A DNA stretch of 39,943 nt from Lachnospiraceae bacterium. Lineage in GTDB: Bacteria > Bacillota > Clostridia > Lachnospirales > Lachnospiraceae. The notes beneath the pieces were generated by a model. It was not told the DNA's origin and did no database searches. It saw only the letters and a list, made by a program, of their open reading frames with translations. The translations under genes and the position numbers were made by a program. How positions within the stretch are numbered: position 1 is the first letter of the stretch; the number at the start of each line of letters is the position of its first letter. This document shows, in pieces, positions 9,908 through 16,662 of this stretch. The stretch spans positions 1 through 39,943 of the forward strand of contig JAEEIK010000148.1 of the NCBI GenBank assembly GCA_016281335.1, written 5' to 3'.

Positions 9908-10253
9908 GTATACCATCCTGTATGCCTGCATACTGCTCGTGGGCGTATTTATCAGTGCTGTATCACAGGTTTTATTAAAAAAAGAGGCTCAGGTCGTACA
10001 CAAAGGGAAAATACAGGAATACTTAAATCTACGGGTGATAATTGCCTATACTATGTTCGTCGGAACGACGCTTCTTTCTGTTCTGGCATATAAAGGGATC
10101 CCGCTTTCAATGGGACCGGTATTGGAAGCTACCAGTTATATTTATGTTACGGTATTTGGGGTTAAGATATTCCATGAGAAAGTGGGAAAAAGAAAGATCA
10201 TTGCGCTGATCCTTATTTTATCGGGAATAGTTGTTTATTCTTTATTCGGGTGA
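9900..10253 (+). CDS. Small four-helix SMR/DMT-type membrane protein (flippase half 2)
   Basis: 117 residues with four predicted helices and an EmrE-fold look: SQVLLKKEAQ after helix 1, GPVLEATSYIYV in helix 3 and HEKVGKRKIIALILILSG in the last hairpin. Partner of the gene just upstream; the two overlap by 8 nt (ATGGATAA), the arrangement expected for subunits made in equal amounts. The start is ATG 9900, preceded by AGGGGGGAA; an in-frame upstream start at 9843 lacks support and would bury the reading frame in the previous gene. Proposed role, by analogy to ArnE/ArnF: moving a polyprenyl-phosphate sugar across the membrane. Substrate unknown. Confidence 0.75.
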   Translation: MDKYTILYACILLVGVFISAVSQVLLKKEAQVVHKGKIQEYLNLRVIIAYTMFVGTTLLSVLAYKGIPLSMGPVLEATSYIYVTVFGVKIFHEKVGKRKIIALILILSGIVVYSLFG

Positions 10254-10270
10254 TACAAGGGGGAAACAAA

Positions 10271-11218
10271 ATGGGAAAAACAGAAATATCCGTCGTTATT
10301 CCGGTTTACGGCTGCCGGGCCGCTGTAAAAGAACTGCACAGAAGGCTTTCTGAAACTTTAAAAGGAATGAATAAAGAATATGAGATCATTCTTGTTGATG
10401 ACAGTTGTCCTCAGGGATCATGGGAGGAAATATATGATGTGTGTAAATCGGATGATCATGTAAAGGGAATCCATTTTTCACGCAATTTCGGACAGATGTG
10501 TGCTATTGCGGCAGGCCTGGACAATTGTATAGGGGACTGGATAGTTGTTATGGATTGTGATCTTCAGGACAGACCTGAGGCTATTCCTGAATTATATAAA
10601 AAAGCTATGGAGGGTTACGATGTAGTATTTGTGAGTCGAAAGAACAGAAAGGACAAAAACGTAACCAAGTTATTATCAAAGTCATTCTATAGAGTATATA
10701 GTTATTTTACAGGGGGATATTTTGACCCCAATATTTGCAATTTCAGTATTTCCAAACGCATAGTCATAGAAAACTATTGTAGAATGAAAGAACATACCCG
10801 GGCTTATGGGATGTTCATCAAGTGGCTGGGATTCAGGCAGACTTCGATTCAGATAGAAGCAGATAAAAGATATGAGGGAAAATCATCATATGATTTCAAA
10901 AAAAAGTGGAGAATGGCCACTGACATTATCACGACACAGTCGACTAAGCCGCTTCAGTTTTCCATCCGTTTGGGCTTCTTCATGGTTTTTTGTTCTGCAA
11001 TTTATATATTATATCTCTTGTTGAGATATATATTGGTTGGTGACCTGCAGGTAGGCTGGACAACTATAATTGCTTCTATTTATCTGGTAGGAGGATTTAT
11101 CCTCTGGGCAATAGGAATATCGGGAATCTATATCGGTAATATTTTTTCTGAGGTAAAAAACAGACCGCTTTATGTAATTGCTGAAAAACTAAATCTGTCA
11201 GGGGGTGAGGAAGATTGA
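10271..11218 (+). CDS. Polyprenyl-phosphate glycosyltransferase, GT2 (DPM1/GtrB/CsbB/ArnC type)
   Basis: 315 residues. An N-terminal GT-A catalytic domain opens with ISVVIPVYG and LVDDSCPQGS, the metal-binding DxD is D95-C96-D97 followed by LQDRPEAIP, and two membrane helices lie at about 231-255 and 262-290. This layout is that of enzymes moving a sugar from a nucleotide onto undecaprenyl phosphate at the inner face of the membrane. Placed directly after the SMR-like pair, it likely makes the lipid-sugar they flip and the YfhO enzymes use. The start at ATG 10271 has AAGGGGG (10257-10263) 7 nt away; the GTG at 10250 overlaps the previous stop and is less likely. The sugar cannot be read from sequence. 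Confidence 0.88.
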   Translation: MGKTEISVVIPVYGCRAAVKELHRRLSETLKGMNKEYEIILVDDSCPQGSWEEIYDVCKSDDHVKGIHFSRNFGQMCAIAAGLDNCIGDWIVVMDCDLQDRPEAIPELYKKAMEGYDVVFVSRKNRKDKNVTKLLSKSFYRVYSYFTGGYFDPNICNFSISKRIVIENYCRMKEHTRAYGMFIKWLGFRQTSIQIEADKRYEGKSSYDFKKKWRMATDIITTQSTKPLQFSIRLGFFMVFCSAIYILYLLLRYILVGDLQVGWTTIIASIYLVGGFILWAIGISGIYIGNIFSEVKNRPLYVIAEKLNLSGGEED

Positions 11219-12210
11219 AAAAGATAGTAGTATTCGGCGCTACCGGGAATATTGGAGCATATTTTATAGATTATTGTAAGGAGCATCTTGATCCGGAACA
11301 ATATAAGCTTATTGCGGTCGGGCGGAAGCAGACGTCTTTTTTTGAACATGCCGGAATAGAATACAGACGTGTAGATATCTGTGATGAAAAAGGATTTGAT
11401 GAGCTGGATACAGAAGATATATATGCAGTAGTTCATTTGGCAGGGATACTTCCGGCTTATTATAAGGAATATGATCCGCAGGTTTATATAGATGTTAATA
11501 TAAAAGGATCTTTAAGAATTTTGGAATATGCAAGAAAATCAGGCGCAGACAGGGTGTTATATACGCAGACCTGGGCAGAACAGGCAGGATTTTGGGGTAA
11601 GAACGAAGTATTATCTCCTAAACTCGGAAAAAGTATATGTTACAAGGGAGATCACGCTTTTTATACAATAACAAAGTCTATGGTTGCCGAAACTATGGAA
11701 TTCTATCATCAGGAATTCAATATAAAAAACTTTGTATTCAGACTGCCTAATGTATATCTTTATCATCCGCAAAAGACATATTATGTGGATGGGAAGGAAA
11801 GGATAATACCGTACAGATATATGATAGATAAGGCTTCAAGGGGAGAAACGCTGGAAATGTGGGGAAAACCCGAAGCTTTCAAGGATATTCTTTATGTTAA
11901 GGATCTGTGCCAGATGATGTATAAGGCGTTATTTGCGAAGGTTGAAGGCGGTACGTATAATGCGGGTACAGGAATAAGGACAACACTCCGGGAACAGATA
12001 AACGGTATATTGAAGGTATTTCATCCTGAAGGGGAAAAGGCTGAAGTGACAGAATGTCCGGATAAAGCAGGGTTTGTGAGTTTTGTTATGGATATTGATA
12101 ATGCAGCCAAAGACCTTGGGTATAAACCGGAATATGATTATATAAGATATCTTGAAGATTATAAAACGGAAATGACCCAAAAACGCTTTAAGGAATTATG
12201 GGGAGAGTGA
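11215..12210 (+). CDS. NAD-dependent epimerase/dehydratase (extended SDR)
   Basis: 331 residues. Rossmann motif GATGNIG at 8-14, HLAG in the expected place (VVHLAGILP), and the catalytic pair Y150-x-x-x-K154 (YTITK) mark an extended short-chain dehydrogenase acting on a nucleotide sugar or similar metabolite. The C-terminal half contains RLPNVY and a DIxYVKDL substrate-binding stretch. The start is TTG at 11215, overlapping the preceding stop by 4 nt with GTGAGGA just upstream, so it is coupled to the glycosyltransferase. It probably prepares the sugar used by that enzyme; the reaction (epimerisation, dehydration or reduction) is not determinable. Confidence 0.85.
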   Translation: MKKIVVFGATGNIGAYFIDYCKEHLDPEQYKLIAVGRKQTSFFEHAGIEYRRVDICDEKGFDELDTEDIYAVVHLAGILPAYYKEYDPQVYIDVNIKGSLRILEYARKSGADRVLYTQTWAEQAGFWGKNEVLSPKLGKSICYKGDHAFYTITKSMVAETMEFYHQEFNIKNFVFRLPNVYLYHPQKTYYVDGKERIIPYRYMIDKASRGETLEMWGKPEAFKDILYVKDLCQMMYKALFAKVEGGTYNAGTGIRTTLREQINGILKVFHPEGEKAEVTECPDKAGFVSFVMDIDNAAKDLGYKPEYDYIRYLEDYKTEMTQKRFKELWGE

Positions 12211-12217
12211 TAATATC

Positions 12218-13360
12218 TTGAAAAAAATTGCGATAATAGGGGCATCATATCTGCAGGTACCTTTGATCAGAAAAGCAAAAGATATGGGACTGGAGACACA
12301 TGTCTTTGCCTGGGAATGCGGCGATCCGGGAGAAAGAGAGGCAGATCATTTCTACCCGATCAGTATACGGGAGAAAGAAGAAATCCTGGAAAAATGTAAG
12401 GCTGTCGGGATAAACGGAATATGCAGCATTGCGTCTGATCTGGCCGTGCAGGTGGTGAATTATGTTGCATTTCACATGGGACTTGTCGGAAATACCCTGC
12501 ATAGTACGGAGATTTCAACCAATAAGTACAAAATGAGACAGGCTTTTGTAAAGAATGGTATCCCATGTCCATCTTTTTCAGAGGTATTACCGGAAGGGTT
12601 TAAGGCTGAAGATATAGATATTAACATGCCGGTAATAGTTAAACCCGAAGACAGATCCGGAAGTCGGGGGGTCACTAAAGTTTATAAAAAAGAGGAATTG
12701 AAGGAAGCGGTAGAAAGAGCTGCGTGCTATGGATTCGAAAAGAAAGCCATTATAGAGAGCTATCTTGAGGGTAAAGAGTACAGTGTTGAGTGTATATCAT
12801 ATAAGGGCAGACACAGCCTGCTTACTGTTACTGAAAAGTATACGACGGGGGCTCCGCATTTTATAGAAACCGGGCATATGGAGCCGGCTGAGATCAGTGA
12901 AGAAAAACTTGAATATATGCGGAATACTGTATTCCGGGCACTTGATGCCCTGGAAATAGAATATGGTGCTTCACATGTGGAATTAAAGATTGATGATGGA
13001 AGTATCAGGATTGTTGAAATTGGGGCAAGAATGGGTGGCGATTTTATAGGAAGTGAGCTGGTTCATATTTCAACGGGGGTGGATTTTGTCAAAGCTGTTA
13101 TAGATATAGCTATGGGGAATGAGCCGGTTTTGAATAGATCCCGGAAGGAAAAATGTGCGGCTATACATTTTATAACAAAGGATTCGGATGTTGAGTGCTA
13201 TAAACGGGTTATAAAAGAGCATCCTGAATATCTGGTGGCCTCGGATGTGTCAAATGACAGGGACCACGAAGTTGTGGACAGCTCCAGCAGATATGGGTAT
13301 TATATAATGCAAGCCGAAAAAAAGGCAGATCTTGAGCCCTATATGCCGCAAATGATGTGA
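12218..13360 (+). CDS. ATP-grasp ligase-like protein
   Basis: 380 residues with an N-terminal Rossmann-like part (IAIIGASYLQVPLI, residues 4-17) and a carbamoyl-phosphate-synthase-type ATP-grasp domain: NKYKMRQAF, PVIVKPEDRSGSRGV, an IIESYLEGKEYSVE stretch contributing ATP-binding residues, and ELKIDDGSIRIVEIGARMGGD with metal-binding acidic residues. ATP-grasp enzymes join a carboxylate to an amine or thiol through an acyl phosphate. Beside a sugar-nucleotide SDR and a lipid-sugar transferase, it could attach an amino acid or other acid to an amino sugar; that is inference. TTG start at 12218 with GGGAGAG 10 nt upstream. Last gene of this cluster; no terminator is visible after it. Confidence 0.82.
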   Translation: MKKIAIIGASYLQVPLIRKAKDMGLETHVFAWECGDPGEREADHFYPISIREKEEILEKCKAVGINGICSIASDLAVQVVNYVAFHMGLVGNTLHSTEISTNKYKMRQAFVKNGIPCPSFSEVLPEGFKAEDIDINMPVIVKPEDRSGSRGVTKVYKKEELKEAVERAACYGFEKKAIIESYLEGKEYSVECISYKGRHSLLTVTEKYTTGAPHFIETGHMEPAEISEEKLEYMRNTVFRALDALEIEYGASHVELKIDDGSIRIVEIGARMGGDFIGSELVHISTGVDFVKAVIDIAMGNEPVLNRSRKEKCAAIHFITKDSDVECYKRVIKEHPEYLVASDVSNDRDHEVVDSSSRYGYYIMQAEKKADLEPYMPQMM

Positions 13361-13417
13361 GTTGAGTCCAAATAATAACAAATTGCATGAATCAATAAAA
13401 AAATGTAATCACCAAAC

Positions 13418-13446
13418 TTGCAAAAGCATTTGACGGGGTGTAAGAT
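13418..13446 (+). promoter_or_regulatory. sigma-A promoter for the pilin gene
   Basis: TTGCAA (13418-13423) and TAAGAT (13441-13446) with an ideal 17-nt spacer. Transcription would start near 13453, giving a ~70-nt leader. A monocistronic strong promoter suits a major pilin. Confidence 0.6.
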
Positions 13447-13463
13447 AAGACCATCAAATAACA

Positions 13464-13473
13464 GATGCGGCGG
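13464..13473 (+). promoter_or_regulatory. Pilin leader 10-mer matching its own terminator arm
   Basis: GATGCGGCGG at 13464-13473 is identical to the right arm of the pilin terminator (14000-14009), and therefore perfectly complementary to the left arm (13985-13994). It lies about 11 nt after the predicted transcription start. It could pair the two ends of the mRNA or compete with terminator folding. Confidence 0.5.
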
Positions 13474-13523
13474 AAAAGACCAAAGCATAAAATAAAAACT
13501 CAAAAAGAAAAGGAGATCAAAAA

Positions 13524-13952
13524 ATGAAAAAGAACAAAGGTTTTTCACTCGTAGAACTCATCATCGTTATCGCCATCATGGCAATCCTGGTTGGTGTTAT
13601 AGCTCCTCAGCTGATCAGATACATCGAGAAGGCTAACGTATCCAGCGACGTAACTACACTTGATTCCATCCGCAGCGCAGTTACTTACGCAGCTTCCGAT
13701 CCTGAGTTCGCAACCAGCACCGAGGCTCTTCCCGGAACAGGTACATATTCAAACCTTTCTGGTTCAATCCTTGGTAACATCGCTCACAATACTGTTGATC
13801 CTAACGGCTCATTCAAGTCAAAGGACATCAAGGGCGACAGCATCGGTGGTGTAACCGTAGCTATCAACGGTTCTACTTCAAAGGTTGAGGTTTCCTACGG
13901 CAGCTTCACAATCGAAGAGAACGGTACTGTTCATACTCCTGCACAGGACTAA
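13524..13952 (+). CDS. Type IV major pilin-like protein
   Basis: 142 residues. Class III leader MKKNKG followed by FSLVELIIVIAIMAILVGVI: cleavage by prepilin peptidase between G6 and F7 leaves mature F1 (N-methylated in the family) and the essential E5 (E11 of the precursor). The N-terminal helix is followed by a short, Ser/Thr/Gly-rich globular region without cysteines, so there is no disulphide D-region. The many surface Ser/Thr could accept O-glycans, although no defined site is visible. It has its own promoter, an AAAAGGAG site 8 nt before ATG 13524 and its own terminator. Codons are richer in C-ending forms (ATC, TAC, AAC) than its neighbours, consistent with high expression. Probably the main subunit for the PilTBC motor upstream. 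Confidence 0.92.
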   Translation: MKKNKGFSLVELIIVIAIMAILVGVIAPQLIRYIEKANVSSDVTTLDSIRSAVTYAASDPEFATSTEALPGTGTYSNLSGSILGNIAHNTVDPNGSFKSKDIKGDSIGGVTVAINGSTSKVEVSYGSFTIEENGTVHTPAQD

Positions 13953-13984
13953 TAAAAACAGTCTAAGTTAGAAATTTATCAAGG

Positions 13985-14014
13985 CCGCCGCATCTTAAGG
14001 ATGCGGCGGTTTTT
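13985..14014 (+). terminator. Rho-independent terminator of the pilin gene
   Basis: Perfect 10-bp GC-rich stem CCGCCGCATC (13985-13994) / GATGCGGCGG (14000-14009) with a TTAAG loop and five T after it. Confidence 0.93.
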
Positions 14015-14015
14015 C

Positions 14016-14044
14016 TTGCAAGAGGATCTGTTTTGTGCTAAAGT
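14016..14044 (+). promoter_or_regulatory. Probable promoter for YfhO pair B and downstream genes
   Basis: TTGCAA (14016-14021) and TAAAGT (14039-14044), 17 nt apart, directly after the pilin terminator. The -35 box is identical to that of the pilin promoter. Confidence 0.45.
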
Positions 14045-14073
14045 TAAACAGGTCTTGAAAGGATGAAGCAGAT

Positions 14074-16662
14074 ATGACAGAAACTCAATCCCGCATTAAA
14101 CGAACTCTGTATTTTGTGACGGCTGCGGTTTTACCGCTTATAATAGCCAGCTTATGTCTGTATCTGAGAGAGATGCTTCCAGGACAGGAGAATAAGCTTG
14201 TATATGGCGATTATATTCACGAATATCTGGCTTTTTTCAGACACTTCTGGGATGCTTTATTACATGGCAAAAGTCTGGAATACAGTTTTTCACTTGGAAT
14301 AGGATCGCCTACAATGGGGATGTATTCTATCTTTGCTTTCAGTCCGTTCAGTATCATTCCGTATATTATCAAGGATGTTACGCTGGCAGCATATATTTCC
14401 CTGATGTGCAAACTATCACTTGCCTCACTAGCGCTTATGTTTTTTTTGACTTATGATCTGAAGTGCAGAAGGGAAACGGGTTTACTCTTTTCTGTTTTTT
14501 ATTCTTTATCGTCTTATGTGCTGATTTATTATATTAATATTCATTTTTTGGATGTGTTTTATATTTTGCCCTTGCTTATTCATTTTCTCATTAAATTTGT
14601 TAAGGAACAGAAATATTTAGGGCTTATCCTACTTTATAGTTTCAGCTTTATCAATAATTTTTTTGAGGGATACTGTGTCGGCTTTTTTTCCTTTGTTTTA
14701 TATATACTTTTACTCTGGTATATGGGGATACGCGGGAACAGATTAAGGGAAAACATAAAGAAATATATACTGGCTGTGACGATAGCTGTTCTGTTTTCAC
14801 TGCCCGTAATACTGCCGGCTGTAATGTATGTGATACAGCATATGCCGGACGGTAGTGATTTTTCGGTCATACCGCTCAGAGCTTCCATATATACATTTAA
14901 TTCCTTATTGTTTGGCAGGAGGATCAGAAGCATATTTGATTCAATGCCGGCAGTTTATTGCGGCTGGCCGTCAATGTTGCTGACTGTATCTTTTTTCGTA
15001 GATAAGAATGATATAAAGAAAAAAATGCTGGCGGGAGTTCCGATAATGCTTCTTATAGTCTGCTGTTTCTGGCATCCTGCCTATTATTTCATGCATCTCT
15101 GCAATGAGCCGGACAGTTTTCCCTGGCGTTTTTCTTTTCTTTTGATCTTTATGTTTGTATGTACGGCAGCCTATCAGTACGATCATATGGAAAAAAAGCT
15201 TTTTTCAAAAGCAAATCTCTTACCCTTGCTTATAGTAGCGATCATAGTGGGAACAGCGTATTATCTTAACCGTGCTGAACTTATCGGTACTGATACTTTG
15301 CCTATGTTCCTTTTTATCATTAATATGGGCTTTGTTTTGCTTCATTGCCTGGGTGATAATAAGAGGATAATATTGTATTTTATTGCAATTCCAGAGCTTG
15401 TATGTGCCACGTATTTTCAGTTGCCATATTTGAATTCAGATAATGATCAGAATGAGATCAAAGAGGAGTTTAAGAGTATAGATAAGATTTTGGATATAAT
15501 TGCAGAAGATGAGTCTGAGTTTCACAGGACCTGTGTGTTTTCGGGAATGACACAAAATCAGGCCTTTATGTGTGATTATCCGGGCTTTAATTTTTTCTGC
15601 TCGTTTGACAACGGCAGATTGATAGATGCATTAAAACTCCTGGGTTTTGAAGCCAGACCACAGCAATATGATTATTACGGACATACGGAATTTACTAACA
15701 TGATTTTTGATGTGAAGTATATCGGATCCAATGTGGCAGGAAAACTGGTTGAAGATTCCCCGACACTGCCGCTGGCTTTTACCGTAACAGATGATATAAA
15801 AGATATTGAGCTCTCTGATGATCCGTTCAGGAACCATCAGACCCTGGCTGATGCAATGACATTCGAGGATAGTGTACTGTATGATTCCATAGAGGTTGAA
15901 ATGGGAACAACTGACGGGATGGAACTTGATGTTGATTATGAAAACGAAGAATATACATTCAGAAAGACCGGCGATGGCGGCCTAGGGGTCTGGTATATAA
16001 AAGATATTGAAAAGCAGCCGGCATATATGTTTGTTTCAACAGGAGTACGTACAGCCGGAGTTTTCGAACGCGAATATATAATGTCCGGATATCCTGTCAG
16101 AGCGGAAAAGCCGGTAGCAATGCCGATCATAAACAGTTTTTTTAAAATAGATAATAAGGATAAACCCGGAGTCGTTCTGAAAATGTATGGAGATATCGGG
16201 ACGGAAGTGAGTTTTAAGACTACTATAGCTAAATGCATAAATCTAGATGCTGTCGAAAGGATATATGAAGAACTGGCACCGGGTGGGATAAAGATAGACA
16301 GTTTCAGAGATGACAGGATTCAGGGCAGGGTTACAGCAGATGAGGAGCATACTGTATTGTTTTCATCAATACCTTATGATATAAACTGGCGTATAAAGAT
16401 AGACGGAAAAGAATATGAGACTTATGCGGTTTTCAACGGAGCATTTCTGGCCTGTGATATCACTCCGGGGGAACATGAGATAGAGTATATATATAAGGAC
16501 AGTTCGGTTACTATGGGAATGGCAGCCTTTGCAGTCGGATTTCTGTTGTTGATGATGAGTATATCAAAGGACCATGGAAAGAAGAAAGAGCAGGATCAAC
16601 TGATCTATGATGCGGTAACCGACTTGAGTGAGGATGAAGGAAAAGAAAACCTTGAAAGCTGA
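14074..16662 (+). CDS. YfhO-family GT-C membrane glycosyltransferase (pair B, copy 1)
   Basis: 862 residues with the same plan as the YfhO genes at the left edge: many membrane helices to about residue 450, a soluble domain, a last helix near 812-832 and an acidic cytoplasmic tail of ~30 residues. GDY sits at 45-47, and the loop reads FAFSPFSI where pair A has YGFSPFNL, so this is a distinct subfamily. The C-terminal block VLFSSIPYDINW...DGKEYETYAVFNGAFLACD is clearly YfhO. Inferred to glycosylate an outside target from a lipid-sugar. ATG 14074 with AAAGGA 10 nt upstream. It overlaps its tandem copy by up to 29 nt. Confidence 0.85.
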   Translation: MTETQSRIKRTLYFVTAAVLPLIIASLCLYLREMLPGQENKLVYGDYIHEYLAFFRHFWDALLHGKSLEYSFSLGIGSPTMGMYSIFAFSPFSIIPYIIKDVTLAAYISLMCKLSLASLALMFFLTYDLKCRRETGLLFSVFYSLSSYVLIYYINIHFLDVFYILPLLIHFLIKFVKEQKYLGLILLYSFSFINNFFEGYCVGFFSFVLYILLLWYMGIRGNRLRENIKKYILAVTIAVLFSLPVILPAVMYVIQHMPDGSDFSVIPLRASIYTFNSLLFGRRIRSIFDSMPAVYCGWPSMLLTVSFFVDKNDIKKKMLAGVPIMLLIVCCFWHPAYYFMHLCNEPDSFPWRFSFLLIFMFVCTAAYQYDHMEKKLFSKANLLPLLIVAIIVGTAYYLNRAELIGTDTLPMFLFIINMGFVLLHCLGDNKRIILYFIAIPELVCATYFQLPYLNSDNDQNEIKEEFKSIDKILDIIAEDESEFHRTCVFSGMTQNQAFMCDYPGFNFFCSFDNGRLIDALKLLGFEARPQQYDYYGHTEFTNMIFDVKYIGSNVAGKLVEDSPTLPLAFTVTDDIKDIELSDDPFRNHQTLADAMTFEDSVLYDSIEVEMGTTDGMELDVDYENEEYTFRKTGDGGLGVWYIKDIEKQPAYMFVSTGVRTAGVFEREYIMSGYPVRAEKPVAMPIINSFFKIDNKDKPGVVLKMYGDIGTEVSFKTTIAKCINLDAVERIYEELAPGGIKIDSFRDDRIQGRVTADEEHTVLFSSIPYDINWRIKIDGKEYETYAVFNGAFLACDITPGEHEIEYIYKDSSVTMGMAAFAVGFLLLMMSISKDHGKKKEQDQLIYDAVTDLSEDEGKENLES

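Noticed and set aside
9539-10253. Multidrug efflux pump (SMR)
   Set aside because: The fold fits, but the direct link to a polyprenyl-phosphate glycosyltransferase favours an ArnE/ArnF-like lipid-sugar flippase.
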